DNA from: Dasania marina DSM 21967
GTDB taxonomy: Bacteria; Pseudomonadota; Gammaproteobacteria; Pseudomonadales; Dasaniaceae
Assembly (NCBI RefSeq): GCF_000373485.1
Contig: NZ_KB891587.1
Span: 31,490-95,489, forward strand
Length of the DNA stretch: 64,000 bases
Reading direction: 5' to 3'
Part shown: positions 45,746 to 55,426 of the stretch, piece after piece
How the letters are laid out: every line of letters starts with the position of its first letter
Numbering within the stretch: position 1 is the stretch's first letter
Translations under genes and position numbers: made by a program
Notes under the pieces: generated by a model
Database searches by the model: none
The model's input: only the letters and a program-made list of their open reading frames with translations
Told to the model about the DNA's origin: nothing

Positions 45746-47340
45746 CTACTAGGCAAACTAAAAAAGAACGTCGCCCCGCCCTCCACATTATTTCTAAAAC
45801 TTAGCTCACCACCATGCGCTTGAATAATAGACTGGCATATCGCCAAACCTATACCCATGCCATTATCTTTGGTGGTAAAAAACGGTGTAAATAATTTATC
45901 CCGCAGCTCTTGAGCTATACCTATTCCGCTGTCGATGACACTAAAACGCACTTTATCACCCTCTAGCTGCGCCCTAACTATTACACTAGATGACAGAGTA
46001 TTAAAATCTTCCGAATGCTGATCTGCGCAGGCCTCCATAGCATTACGAATTAAATTAAGCACAACCTGCTGTATTTGTACCGGATCGGCCAACACCGAGG
46101 GCAAAGAACTGTCAGGCTCATAATGCAGAGGGATATCATTTACCCTAGAATCAATTTCCGCCAAGGCTAATACATCATTCATTAAGTCATTAGCATCACA
46201 TATACGCCTGCCCTGCTCGGGTTTTTTAACAAAACTACGCATGCGCTGCACCACTTCGGAGGCACGCACTGATTGCGCATTCAACTTATCTAATAACGCT
46301 TCGACTTTACTTTTATCAAACTCATCAGCAGCCATTAAACGCTTGGCAACTTGGGCATAGTTCACTATTGCCGTTAGCGGCTGATTCACTTCATGAGCAA
46401 TACCTGCAGCCATCTCACCAGTAGTGCTGAGCCGTTCCATATGCGCCATATACTGACGCTCCAACTCAACTTCCTCTCTTGCTGTTTTCAACGCCTCTTC
46501 GCTAGCCACCCACTCTCTAATATCACGCAACACCACTACCGCCCCTCCTTCGGGCCGCGGGCTACAAGTAATCGCAACCGGGATACGCTCGCCATCGCGG
46601 CGACGAATAATCTCCATATCACTATGGCCCGCTATCCCGTGGTAATAACTGCGATAAGGTAGGCTTTGGTACTCCATAACCTGATGACCAGCATCGGAAT
46701 TAAACAGCCCTATAGCGGACAATTGCTCACCAAAACAGTCTGCTGTGGGCCAAGCGGTAATGGCTGTAGCTGCGGGGTTCATCATTACAATGCGGCCATC
46801 TTTATCCAAACCGATAATGCCCTCACTGACGGCATTTAAGATTTGTACGTTTTCCGACTCCAACTCACTATTGCGCCTAGCCAGCTCCGTCTCTAGGCGA
46901 TGAATTTTGATATGGTTTCTTACTCTGGCTACCACTTCATCAGCCTGAAACGGCTTAGAGATATAATCCACGCCGCCGACAGCAAAACCTTTTACCTTAG
47001 CGGCGCTATCCTCCAATGCCGATAAGAATATTACGGCTATATGGGCGGTTTCCGGATCGCTTTTTAAAGCCTCGCACACCTCATAACCATCCATGCCAGG
47101 CATCATAATATCCAGCAACATCAGAAACGGCTTAACCTCTCTGGCAATAGCCAGGGCGGTTTCACCGTCTTTAGCTATATGCAAACGATGGCCGGTACGC
47201 TCTAGGGTTTTATATAAAATCTGTAAGTTGATAGGGTTGTCGTCAACTAATAGTAACGACTCTACCGCGCCTTCGTCGGCTTTGTGTGCGTCCGCATCAG
47301 CTGCGGCGCTTGTTATTGCGTTATTGTGATGTGTATCCAT
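45742..47340 (-). CDS. Receiver-PAS-histidine kinase
   Basis: A 532-aa soluble protein: N-terminal receiver domain (~28-145; phospho-acceptor Asp in LMLLDIMMPGMDGYE, Lys in DYISKPF), PAS domain (~160-280), then kinase core with phospho-His in GIAHEVNQPLTAIVNYAQV and ATPase N-box NAMEACADQ, G1 DSGIGIAQELR and GMGIGLAICQS. The HEVNQPL form is typical of FixL/DctB-class kinases that act on FixJ-like partners. It lies 15 bp downstream of the Cache kinase gene on the same strand. The receiver may take phosphate from that kinase. Confidence 0.93.
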   Translation of the reverse strand: MDTHHNNAITSAAADADAHKADEGAVESLLLVDDNPINLQILYKTLERTGHRLHIAKDGETALAIAREVKPFLMLLDIMMPGMDGYEVCEALKSDPETAHIAVIFLSALEDSAAKVKGFAVGGVDYISKPFQADEVVARVRNHIKIHRLETELARRNSELESENVQILNAVSEGIIGLDKDGRIVMMNPAATAITAWPTADCFGEQLSAIGLFNSDAGHQVMEYQSLPYRSYYHGIAGHSDMEIIRRRDGERIPVAITCSPRPEGGAVVVLRDIREWVASEEALKTAREEVELERQYMAHMERLSTTGEMAAGIAHEVNQPLTAIVNYAQVAKRLMAADEFDKSKVEALLDKLNAQSVRASEVVQRMRSFVKKPEQGRRICDANDLMNDVLALAEIDSRVNDIPLHYEPDSSLPSVLADPVQIQQVVLNLIRNAMEACADQHSEDFNTLSSSVIVRAQLEGDKVRFSVIDSGIGIAQELRDKLFTPFFTTKDNGMGIGLAICQSIIQAHGGELSFRNNVEGGATFFFSLPSS

Positions 47341-47355
47341 AATTGCCAGCTACTG

Positions 47356-50052
47356 TTAGGTGAGTATTGTTTTACTACCCTTAGCCTCTACCCGGCTATG
47401 CAAAAATTGTAACAGCTTTTCTACATCAAAACTTGCTAGTAGCTGCCGACAATATAGCAACCAATCACTGCAGCCAAAGCCGTCCTTTTCTAGCTGGCGC
47501 AATAGCGCTTGCAGGGTTTCTATGTCGCCCATTTTGGCCGCCCAACAGAGCTTTTCATACTGTGCATCGGATAAACCGGTAAAGGCCATTAAGGTGGATT
47601 CAGCGCTAGCCACAACATCGCCATGCTCGCTAATATTTAACGGCGCACCCACAACCGCAGCACCGGCGGCGTGTAGTGGCAGGCGCAAGCTAAAACAACT
47701 GCCCTTGCCTAGCTCACTGTCCACCCTAAGCCGCCCCTCCAACGCCTGAGCTAGGCGCCAGCATATAGCAAGGCCCAAACCTGTGCCCTGCGTATTAGCG
47801 CCGCCTAATTGGGTAAAGGGCGTAAATATTTTTTTACACAGCGTTTTATCTATACCTATACCGGTATCGCTAATACTAAAAATCAATTCTGGCTGTTGTG
47901 CATATTGCACACTGGCCAGCTCCACATCCATACGCACCTGACCATGCTGCGTGTACTTAATGGCATTCGATAACAGATTCATCAGTACTTGTTTGAGCTT
48001 AACCACATCTAAGCGTATTTTGTTCGGCAACCGACCATCAACATTGACGACAAATTGCAGTCCTTTATCCTTAGCTTTCTGCGCCAGCATATCGACAATA
48101 TTTTGCGCTAATTCATTCAGCACACACTCTCCCACCTGCACCGGCATATAACCGCTATCAATTTTTGACAGCTCTAAAATATCATTCACCAGTCGTAATA
48201 AATAATTGCCCGCCTCCTCTGCCGATTTTAATTGCTGACACTGTTCCTCAGCCATCAATGGGTCACGCTGCAGAATCTGTAAGTGCCCTAGAATATTATT
48301 TAATGGTGTATGCAACTCATGGCTCATGCTAGATAAAAACTGTTCGCGTGCATAACTAGCCTCAGCAACAACCACATTGGCACGCTGTAAATCTGATTCT
48401 AAACATTTACGCTCACTGATATCGGTGACTATACCGGCCAACAAGCTGGCCTGGCCATTAGACTGCTCATCTATTACGCCCCCGCGACTGTGAAACCAAC
48501 GATAATCACCATCTGCGTGCTTAAGCCGAAACTCTATGCCTGCAACCTCCATTTTTTTATCTTGAGCTAACGCCGCACTTTCAACAACAGCCTTATCATC
48601 GGGATGGCATAACTCCAACAATTGCTCAATACTAATCTTTTCCGGCACGGGTAATTGCGGATAACCCAGCTTTGTTAAAAATCGACCGCTAAAATTAACC
48701 TGCTGTCTGGCGGTATCCAGCTCCCACAAATAACTATTAGACGCTTTTAAAGCCAAGCGAAAACGCCTCCGACTTTGCTGTAAATCATGCTCATAAGATA
48801 CCCGTTGCGCCAACATATCATTAGCATGAAAGGCCAGCTCGACAAATTCCCTACAAGGTAATTCACTAACATCGATAGCCTCGGCATGCTCACAACTACG
48901 ATTAAAAAATTGTATAAATCGCTTAAAACCTCGGTTATTCATCCGATAAAAACTATAAGCAATAACGCTAACAACAAGTATAAATAGCGCAACCACTGTT
49001 ATCACAAACACAATATAGCGGCTTATCTTGTCATCGAAGCGCTGTTGTTGCAGGGCTAGTTTTTGCTGGTAATCACCCAGCAGTATTTGCGCCCCAACCA
49101 ACCATTGCCATTCATCATAAATAGCGGCATAGCTCATAGCTGGCACTGTATTTTCCGCGGACTCACCCCGCAATTGATAAGATAAAAAAGGCGGTTGCTG
49201 CGCGGGCGGTTGCTCTGACAGCGTAACTAAGCGCTGCCACAGCCGGACAATAGGTTGAGGAGCCTCATCTACCGCAAATGAAATTTCCGTCACCCCTCGC
49301 AGGATATCGGGGGCAACCAATAGCTGCGCCTGTTGATCTAAAATAAAAATGGAGGTGTCGGCTATAGAATTATTATTGCCAAAACGTTGCAGCACCTCTA
49401 AACGCACCTGCTGGGCTATGGCGCTTAGGCTGTTGTGATTGATGATAATAATATTTAGCTGCGGGTGATATTGCGCAAACGCTAAGCGTAGCTCTTGGTT
49501 GGGCCGCTCATCAGACACACCGTGTATGGTTAAATACACCTCGCCTTGATCTAGTACCTCGGCAATAGCGCTTTTTAACGCTTGCTGCTCCTGCCCCTGA
49601 TAAAACGCTAATAATGAAGTCTGTTCTAATTCCGGGCTTTTCTGCCCCAGCAGAATCTTCCCCTCGGGGCTGAGCACCGTGTAAAAACCATGCTGTGCGT
49701 GCAACTGCAACTTTCTCAAGGCGGTAAGCACGGCCTCTCGCCCGGCACCGGCATCCGATAAGGCATCCGCCATGGCCATGGCCTCCTGCACTCGATAACG
49801 TAGCTCTTGGCGCAGGGTTTCCTGTATTTGGGAGTGGCGAAACGTTATATAACTAAGCATACTGGCAACCTGCTGACTCAACGCCGCCTCATGCTTCTGC
49901 ATAAGGCTTTGCTGCCACACTGTTTCAAACTGTTTGAAACTTTGCCTAGCATCGGCTATCCATAAGTAACCCACAATAGTGACAGGCAATATCGCCACTA
50001 ATAGCATTGTTATGAAATAGCGACGAATCAGGCTGTATTTAGCATGGGTCAT
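47356..50052 (-). CDS. Membrane histidine kinase with Cache-like sensor and PAS
   Basis: An 898-aa kinase with two membrane helices (about 15-33 and 350-372) around a ~310-residue periplasmic Cache-type sensor. A PAS domain (~430-550) and kinase core follow: SHELHTPLNNILGHL (phospho-His), NAIKYTQHGQ, DTGIGIDKTLC and GTGLGLAICWR. A ~95-residue C-terminal extension without a clear receiver or Hpt signature follows the ATPase domain. Start ATG 50052 has AAAGGCC upstream; a frame to 50082 lacks a site. It is divergent from the FixJ-type regulator and just upstream of the second kinase. Confidence 0.93.
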   Translation of the reverse strand: MTHAKYSLIRRYFITMLLVAILPVTIVGYLWIADARQSFKQFETVWQQSLMQKHEAALSQQVASMLSYITFRHSQIQETLRQELRYRVQEAMAMADALSDAGAGREAVLTALRKLQLHAQHGFYTVLSPEGKILLGQKSPELEQTSLLAFYQGQEQQALKSAIAEVLDQGEVYLTIHGVSDERPNQELRLAFAQYHPQLNIIIINHNSLSAIAQQVRLEVLQRFGNNNSIADTSIFILDQQAQLLVAPDILRGVTEISFAVDEAPQPIVRLWQRLVTLSEQPPAQQPPFLSYQLRGESAENTVPAMSYAAIYDEWQWLVGAQILLGDYQQKLALQQQRFDDKISRYIVFVITVVALFILVVSVIAYSFYRMNNRGFKRFIQFFNRSCEHAEAIDVSELPCREFVELAFHANDMLAQRVSYEHDLQQSRRRFRLALKASNSYLWELDTARQQVNFSGRFLTKLGYPQLPVPEKISIEQLLELCHPDDKAVVESAALAQDKKMEVAGIEFRLKHADGDYRWFHSRGGVIDEQSNGQASLLAGIVTDISERKCLESDLQRANVVVAEASYAREQFLSSMSHELHTPLNNILGHLQILQRDPLMAEEQCQQLKSAEEAGNYLLRLVNDILELSKIDSGYMPVQVGECVLNELAQNIVDMLAQKAKDKGLQFVVNVDGRLPNKIRLDVVKLKQVLMNLLSNAIKYTQHGQVRMDVELASVQYAQQPELIFSISDTGIGIDKTLCKKIFTPFTQLGGANTQGTGLGLAICWRLAQALEGRLRVDSELGKGSCFSLRLPLHAAGAAVVGAPLNISEHGDVVASAESTLMAFTGLSDAQYEKLCWAAKMGDIETLQALLRQLEKDGFGCSDWLLYCRQLLASFDVEKLLQFLHSRVEAKGSKTILT

Positions 50053-50242
50053 CTTTTGGCCTTTGATCCATAAATACCGCAAGTTTCTGGCAAGCTTGCC
50101 AATAAACGATTATTGTTAAAAGCGTTAAGTTGATATTAATACTAGGCCAGCAATCCATAAGCCGGTATAGGTATAAATACCCACAACAACACACCAACCC
50201 GCAATGACTAGCCGCACAATAAGAGAACAAGGATATCGACCC

Positions 50243-50872
50243 ATGGATTTACTCCCTTGCGTTCATATTATTGAAGACGATGACGCTGTACGTGACTCCT
50301 TACAGATGATGCTGGAATCTATAGGGCAAAAAACCAAGGCCTTTGCCAATGCCGACAGTTTTTTATCTATTTACAACCAAGAGATGGCGGGCTGTATCGT
50401 GCTGGATATACGTATGCCCGGCATGAATGGCATGGAGCTACAACGCCAGCTCAACGAGTTGAATTCCATACTGCCTATTATTTTTGTCACCGGCCACGGT
50501 GATGTACCCATGGCGGTAGAGGCTATGCAACAAGGCGCTATAGACTTTGTACAAAAGCCCTATCGTGAACAGGAACTGTTAGACAAAATCGCCACCGCTA
50601 TGGCCTTGGACGAGGACAACCGCGCCAGCCTGCAACAGCGCCAGCTGATTATGCAGCGCATGAATGATCTCACCCCCCGTGAAAGAGACGTCATGCAGCT
50701 GATGGTAGAGGGCAAGGCCAACAAGGTCATCGCAATAGATTTAGAAATTAGCCAGCGCACTGTAGAGATACACAGAGCCAGAGTGATGGAAAAACTTAAT
50801 GCCAACTCATTGGCTCACCTAGTGCGTATGTTTATGGCAGTAGAAGGACAGCTATCCAGCAATCCGGAATAA
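50243..50872 (+). CDS. FixJ/TodT-type response regulator (LuxR-family output)
   Basis: A 209-aa two-domain regulator. The receiver has EDDDAVR (acidic residues 11-13), phospho-Asp55 in CIVLDIRMPG, and Lys in FVQKPYREQ. The DNA-binding domain (~145-200) is LuxR-type with LTPRERDVMQLMVEGKANKVIA, ending in TVEIHRARVMEKL. The start at ATG 50243 has AAGGA upstream; the longer frame from 50204 is not preferred. It is divergent from the two histidine kinases, indicating one system. The target genes are unknown. Confidence 0.94.
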   Translation: MDLLPCVHIIEDDDAVRDSLQMMLESIGQKTKAFANADSFLSIYNQEMAGCIVLDIRMPGMNGMELQRQLNELNSILPIIFVTGHGDVPMAVEAMQQGAIDFVQKPYREQELLDKIATAMALDEDNRASLQQRQLIMQRMNDLTPRERDVMQLMVEGKANKVIAIDLEISQRTVEIHRARVMEKLNANSLAHLVRMFMAVEGQLSSNPE

Positions 50873-50879
50873 ACCTACG

Positions 50880-51197
50880 CTAAGCGTCTGATAACAGATC
50901 ATCAATCTGCTTGATGCAGGCCAGCAAGGTCGCCGCCTGCGCTAGCCGCGGGCCAAAATATTGCTCGGCCATAGGGCTAATTTGGCAATTGCGCGGCAGT
51001 GGTTGCTGTTGCGCTAACAACCACTGCATGCGCTCAACAAATACAAATTGCAGCCACTGCGGAAAGTTCAAGGTATCTATACAAAAAGGCTGCTGGCTGG
51101 CCAGCGCCTGCTCACTGGGCCGCTCTAGCTGCCATAGCTGCAACCGCTGTAGAGCCAGTTGTAAATCCGTTAATAAAGCGGTGACAGCGCTGTCCAT
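50880..51197 (-). CDS. YqcC-family protein
   Basis: A 105-aa soluble protein of the YqcC (DUF446) family. Recognisable are LQLWQLERPSEQALASQQPFC, and DTLNFPQWLQFVFVERM. Function is not established; in E. coli it lies next to truC. Here it begins 4 bp after the dinG stop, so it is probably cotranscribed with dinG. Confidence 0.85.
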   Translation of the reverse strand: MDSAVTALLTDLQLALQRLQLWQLERPSEQALASQQPFCIDTLNFPQWLQFVFVERMQWLLAQQQPLPRNCQISPMAEQYFGPRLAQAATLLACIKQIDDLLSDA

Positions 51198-51201
51198 AAA
51201 G

Positions 51202-53331
51202 CTAACTCAAGCTGCGCCTAAACGGCGGCAAGGCATCCAACAAAGCTCTGCCATAGCGTTTACTCAACACGCGGCGATCTAGCAAGGTAACCTTGCCGGT
51301 ATCGCTCTCGGTGCGTAATAGGCGGCCACTGGCCTGTATCAACCGCAGCGACGCATCGGGCACGCTAATATCCATAAAGGGGTTGCCGCCACGCATCTCT
51401 ATCCATTCAGACAAGGCCGACTCCACCGGTTGGTCGGGCACGGCAAAAGGGATTTTGGCGATGACCACATGGCTGCAATAATCCCCCGGCAAATCCACTC
51501 CCTCGGAAAAACTAGCCAAACCAAACAACACCGACTGCTGCTTATCATCGATAGCCGCGCGGTGGCGTCGCAGCACCTCCTGCTTGGAGTAATCACTTTG
51601 CCGCAAAACTTTTTGCTGCCAAGCTAAAGGCAGGCCTTCATACACATTTTCCAATTGCCGCTTAGACGAAAACAACACTAAGCTACCACTATCGAACTCT
51701 AGAATCTGCGGTAATAGCTCGATTAACTCTTCAGTATGGGCATCGGCATTCGAAGGCTCGCTGCGCATAGCGGGCACCACTAACTCACCCGCTTCAGCAT
51801 AATTAAACGGGCTGGGTACAACGATATAAGCGGCATCTGCTGGCGTGCCAGCACGCATTATAAAACGATCGAAGCGTCCTAGCGCCGTTAATGTCGCCGA
51901 GGTCACTACCGCGGCAAAACAACGTGACCATAAATAATGCTGCAAAGTGTTAGCCGCCAAAATCGGGCTGCTAGATACTTCAAAATCCAACTGCCCGCCT
52001 GCGCCTTCCACCACGGCTATCCAGCGGCTGCGCGGCGGCTCTTCCGCTTCGATAGCAGCGCTATAATCTTGCCACAAGCTTTGGTTACCTTCGGCACGGC
52101 TGCGCAACATAGAAAACGAACTATACCAAGCCTCGGCTTCGGGGCCGGTAATACCGTGCTCAGGGGTGGCTATCGCCTCTTCTAAAATATTACAGGCTTT
52201 ATCTAACAGGTCGTGCATGTCGCGAAAGCCGCCCGCCAACTCTTGCGATTGCAGCCGTAAATGCTCAGGCACTATGCCCTGAGGAAAACGTTGGTAGGGA
52301 ATGCTGCCGCGCTGATCAGGCTGGGTTGAAACCGTAGCCTCTAAATGCGTAAACAGCATAGCTAGTTGCTGCTTTAAACTATCCATAATCGCAGGCAAAC
52401 GCTGTATATATTGGTTGGCGGTAGTGACGGCCAACTCCGGCGCGGCTTTCGCTAACGCTTTAGACCCCTGCTCTAACCAGCGCTCGGTAGAACGCACCCG
52501 ACTAAATTGCGAAAAGTGGTTGATCGCTTTTTCAGGCAGGTGATGGCCTTCGTCAAAAATATAAATACTGTCTTCCGGCTCAGGCAAAATCGCACCGCCG
52601 CCCAATGATAAATCGGCCAGCACTAAATCGTGATTAGCGACTATCACATCGACTTTATCTAAGTCCTCGCGGCCTTTATAAAAATAACACTGGCGTATAT
52701 TAGGGCAGCGCCTACCGGTGCATTGGGCGTGATCGGTGGTAACCCGCGACCACAAAGAAACCTCTAACTCATCGGGCCAGTTATCTCTATCACCATCCCA
52801 GTCGCCTGCGGATAGCGCATCCAACATGGCGTCGTAAACTTTTTGATCCTGCACCTGCACCTGCTGCTGCATTTCATCGGGATACAGCGCCATGCTCTGA
52901 TGGCTGCTCTGGCTACCCTGCAACAAACTATCTAATTTGCTTAAACATAAATAACGGCCGCGCCCTTTGGCCAAGGCAAACGAAAAATTGAGACCGCTGT
53001 GTAATAAAATATCGGGCAGGTCTTTATGCACCACCTGCTCCTGCAAGGCGACAGTGGCGGTAGAAATAATTAAGGTTTTATTTAAAGCTTTGGCGATGGG
53101 TATAGCCGATAAAGCATAGGCGATAGTTTTACCGGTGCCGGTGCCAGCCTCGGCAACGCACACCTTGGCAGCGCCTTCGCGGTGGCCATTGGCGTCCATA
53201 TCGGCCCCGGCCAAGGTTCTCGCCACTTCCGCCATCATTAAACGCTGGCCTAAACGCGGCTTTAGTTTTTTACTGTCTAGTAAATGGCGATAAGCGCCCT
53301 GTATCTCGTTTTTTAAGTCATCAGTTAGCAT
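51202..53331 (-). CDS. dinG: ATP-dependent helicase DinG
   Basis: A 709-aa XPD-like 5'-3' helicase that unwinds R-loops and forked DNA. Walker A is in EAGTGTGKTIAYAL, the DEAH box appears as IFDEGHHLPEKA, and the iron-sulfur cysteines as RYLCLSKL plus CTGRRCPNIRQC. The C-terminal helicase motif ends in LIQASGRLLRTESD. The ATG shares a base with the stop of the acyltransferase gene (TAATG at 53329-53333), so expression is coupled. Confidence 0.93.
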   Translation of the reverse strand: MLTDDLKNEIQGAYRHLLDSKKLKPRLGQRLMMAEVARTLAGADMDANGHREGAAKVCVAEAGTGTGKTIAYALSAIPIAKALNKTLIISTATVALQEQVVHKDLPDILLHSGLNFSFALAKGRGRYLCLSKLDSLLQGSQSSHQSMALYPDEMQQQVQVQDQKVYDAMLDALSAGDWDGDRDNWPDELEVSLWSRVTTDHAQCTGRRCPNIRQCYFYKGREDLDKVDVIVANHDLVLADLSLGGGAILPEPEDSIYIFDEGHHLPEKAINHFSQFSRVRSTERWLEQGSKALAKAAPELAVTTANQYIQRLPAIMDSLKQQLAMLFTHLEATVSTQPDQRGSIPYQRFPQGIVPEHLRLQSQELAGGFRDMHDLLDKACNILEEAIATPEHGITGPEAEAWYSSFSMLRSRAEGNQSLWQDYSAAIEAEEPPRSRWIAVVEGAGGQLDFEVSSSPILAANTLQHYLWSRCFAAVVTSATLTALGRFDRFIMRAGTPADAAYIVVPSPFNYAEAGELVVPAMRSEPSNADAHTEELIELLPQILEFDSGSLVLFSSKRQLENVYEGLPLAWQQKVLRQSDYSKQEVLRRHRAAIDDKQQSVLFGLASFSEGVDLPGDYCSHVVIAKIPFAVPDQPVESALSEWIEMRGGNPFMDISVPDASLRLIQASGRLLRTESDTGKVTLLDRRVLSKRYGRALLDALPPFRRSLS

Positions 53332-54491
53332 TAGCCCTGTGCCTGCCGTTCGCGTATGCGATCTATAGGATTGGCATAAATGCCTAAGGCATAAGGTTGG
53401 TGTTCCACCGGCAAAGCCGCTATGCGTTTTTGAAAAGCCTGCTCTACTGACTCCAAACCTTTAATACTAAAAGGCTTGCGCTGATCGGAATAAACCCCCT
53501 CAGGGTAGCTGCCGTGTAGCATTTTATGGGCAATAAAATTGGTGGGCTGTAACGCATAGTTAGCAAAGATTTGTTGGTCGATGGCAGCCGCCACATCGTC
53601 GGCATTGTTGAACTCGCCCTGCAGCGGTTCACCAAAAGACACATGCACATGATCTTTATCACCAGAAATACCCAAGGCTATGCTGGTCACATCTTCATGC
53701 TCGCCTTTTTGGTAATAACCGTGGGTGGCTTTCTCGTACAGCTCTTTGGCTTTAGCGCCATCGCAAGGGTCTAGCTCATAGGAAATAGCTACCGGCACGA
53801 TACGCATTTTATTAATAAATTCAGAGAAGCTTTCCTGTTGTTTGTGTTGGCTCATGGCTATCATTTTAATCATCGCTGGCTCGGTTTTATCATTGCCATC
53901 TTTCGCCCGACCTTCACGCTGCGCTATCCATATAGGGTCATTATCCACCTCTATAGAGTGACGTATGTAGCGGGATAATAATTTATAGGCCGCCAGCATG
54001 GCGCGGCCTTTGACCGAACGCTTAACAATAAAACTTTTATTAAGCCGCATTAACGCAGACACATAGGGCTTGGTTAACAAGTTATCGCCTATGGCTATAC
54101 GCACCATGCCAAAACCGTTATGGCTGAGTACGTAGTTAACAAAAGCGGGATCCAAAGCAATATCGCGATGATTACTAATAAATAAATAAGCCTGTTTAGG
54201 GTCTAGCTTTTCCAACCCTGACACCGTGCACTGGCTGGTGGTTTTATCCACCATGCCGTCCATATAGGCTTTCACCAGCATCTGCACTTCACGCACCGTG
54301 CACATGCCGCTCACCTGCTTACGCAACAGGCGCTTTACAATGGGATACACCAGAGGCTTACAGCACTTATGCCAGCGCCCTAACCGCAAGCTGGCAATAG
54401 CGGCAACAAACTCTTTGTCGTCAACTAAGCGCGCAAGCACCGGGGCAACTTCATCATCATTGTAGGGTCGTATATCGGCAAACTGGCCCAT
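53331..54491 (-). CDS. Phospholipid/glycerol acyltransferase family protein
   Basis: A 386-aa PlsC-superfamily protein. The motif SNHRDIALDPAFV is the acyltransferase block I; its spacing is H-R-D-I-A-L-D rather than the canonical HX4D, a variant that occurs in a subgroup of bacterial acyltransferases. GRAMLAAYKLLSRYIRHSIE and WIAQREGRAKDG provide blocks II-III. It may transfer acyl groups to lysophospholipid or to another glycerol-like acceptor. The gene is first in a unit with dinG and the yqcC-like gene. Confidence 0.8.
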   Translation of the reverse strand: MGQFADIRPYNDDEVAPVLARLVDDKEFVAAIASLRLGRWHKCCKPLVYPIVKRLLRKQVSGMCTVREVQMLVKAYMDGMVDKTTSQCTVSGLEKLDPKQAYLFISNHRDIALDPAFVNYVLSHNGFGMVRIAIGDNLLTKPYVSALMRLNKSFIVKRSVKGRAMLAAYKLLSRYIRHSIEVDNDPIWIAQREGRAKDGNDKTEPAMIKMIAMSQHKQQESFSEFINKMRIVPVAISYELDPCDGAKAKELYEKATHGYYQKGEHEDVTSIALGISGDKDHVHVSFGEPLQGEFNNADDVAAAIDQQIFANYALQPTNFIAHKMLHGSYPEGVYSDQRKPFSIKGLESVEQAFQKRIAALPVEHQPYALGIYANPIDRIRERQAQG

Positions 54492-54768
54492 AGCAATACC
54501 GTTTTCACATCATTTTGAGTAGGTTAAATTAGCGATGAACCATACCGGAAATTAGGGAATTAGTCATCCGCAAAAGCAGCTACCATCACAGCGACCACCT
54601 CCCACCAACCCGCACCACACGCTTAATAAATAAACGTCACTAAGCCAACGCCTAACAACAACACCGCAAGCCTGACCACTAAACCACCAGGTAAAATATT
54701 CCCACCGTACGAAAAACAACCCACAATTTACTTTTACAGCTTTAATAACACTAAACCTTAGATTCCCC
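54492..54768. other. Intergenic region, no feature recognised
   Basis: Between the acyltransferase start and the tRNA promoter. Minus-strand frames here are Trp/Cys-rich and lack ribosome sites, so I treat them as non-coding. Confidence 0.4.
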
Positions 54769-54797
54769 TTGACGGTCAGCAACTAGATCATTAGTAT
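54769..54797 (+). promoter_or_regulatory. Strong promoter for initiator tRNA
   Basis: TTGACG, a 17-base spacer, TAGTAT, and then GCGCGG directly after the -10 box. The GC-rich discriminator is the kind found at stable-RNA promoters under stringent control. The tRNA begins about 65 bases after the expected start, so a leader is removed during processing. Confidence 0.75.
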
Positions 54798-54868
54798 GCG
54801 CGGCTCATTACGGAGAGTGGCTCGACCAGAACCATTCTCACGCTGAAGTTAATATCAGCAAAGTTAAG

Positions 54869-54945
<77 letters not shown>

Positions 54946-54949
54946 AATA

Positions 54950-54980
54950 AAAAAGGCTCGCCATCGGCGGGCCTTTTTTA
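54950..54980 (+). terminator. tRNA terminator
   Basis: A5, GGCTCGCC-ATC-GGCGGGCC and T6, directly after the tRNA CCA. Its right arm is also the first part of the tandem repeat unit that follows. Confidence 0.9.
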
Positions 54981-55196
54981 TTTGCGCGCAGCGGTCGCAT
55001 GCAGAACCGACTCCGGTTCGAGCGATTGCACCGCAATCGCAACAAGCCGCATCGCGGCGCTACCCAAAACGCTACGCGGGGCACACTGAGCCTCGTAGAG
55101 GTTGAACAGCCTCAAGCTGTTTCAATTCAATCCGGCCAAACTAACCCCTAACCACCCCCTAATTACACCCCAACCCCAAACTAACCTATACCATTT
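54966..55196. repeat. Tandem structured repeat, copy 1 (231 bp)
   Basis: Begins with GGCGGGCC-T6. Hairpins in order: GAACCG/CGGTTC (55004-55019); GCGATTGC/GCAATCGC (55022-55040); GCCGC/GCGGC (55046-55058); CCTC-GTA-GAGG (55091-55101); AACAGC-CTCAA-GCTGTT (55105-55121). After them comes a C-rich, G-poor stretch. GCCAAA (55135-55140) can pair with TTTGGC (55194-55199) just before the T run of copy 2, like a terminator. Compared with copy 2, stems 2, 3 and 4 differ by paired changes. Confidence 0.85.
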
Positions 55197-55426
55197 GGCG
55201 GGCCTTTTTGTGTGCGCGCAGCGGTCGCATGCAGAACCGACCCCGGTTCACAAATTGCGCCAGCAATTTGATACGAGGCGCTGCGCGCCGATACCCAAAA
55301 CGCTACGCGGGGCACACTGAGCCCCGCAGGGGTTGAAACAGCCTCAAGCTGTTTCAATTCAATCCGGCCAAACTAACCCCTACCCCCCCCTAATTACACC
55401 CCAACCCCAAACTAACCAATGCCATA
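55197..55426. repeat. Tandem structured repeat, copy 2 (230 bp)
   Basis: Same order as copy 1. Stems: GAACCG/CGGTTC (55234-55249); CAAATTGC/GCAATTTG (55251-55270); GGCGC/GCGCC (55277-55289); CCCC-GCA-GGGG (55322-55332); GAAACAGC-CTCAA-GCTGTTTC (55335-55355). CCGGCC (55364-55369) pairs with GGCCGG (55427-55432) before the T run of copy 3. At least three base pairs of the second stem, one of the third and one of the fourth differ from copy 1 with both partners changed, keeping the pairing. Confidence 0.85.
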
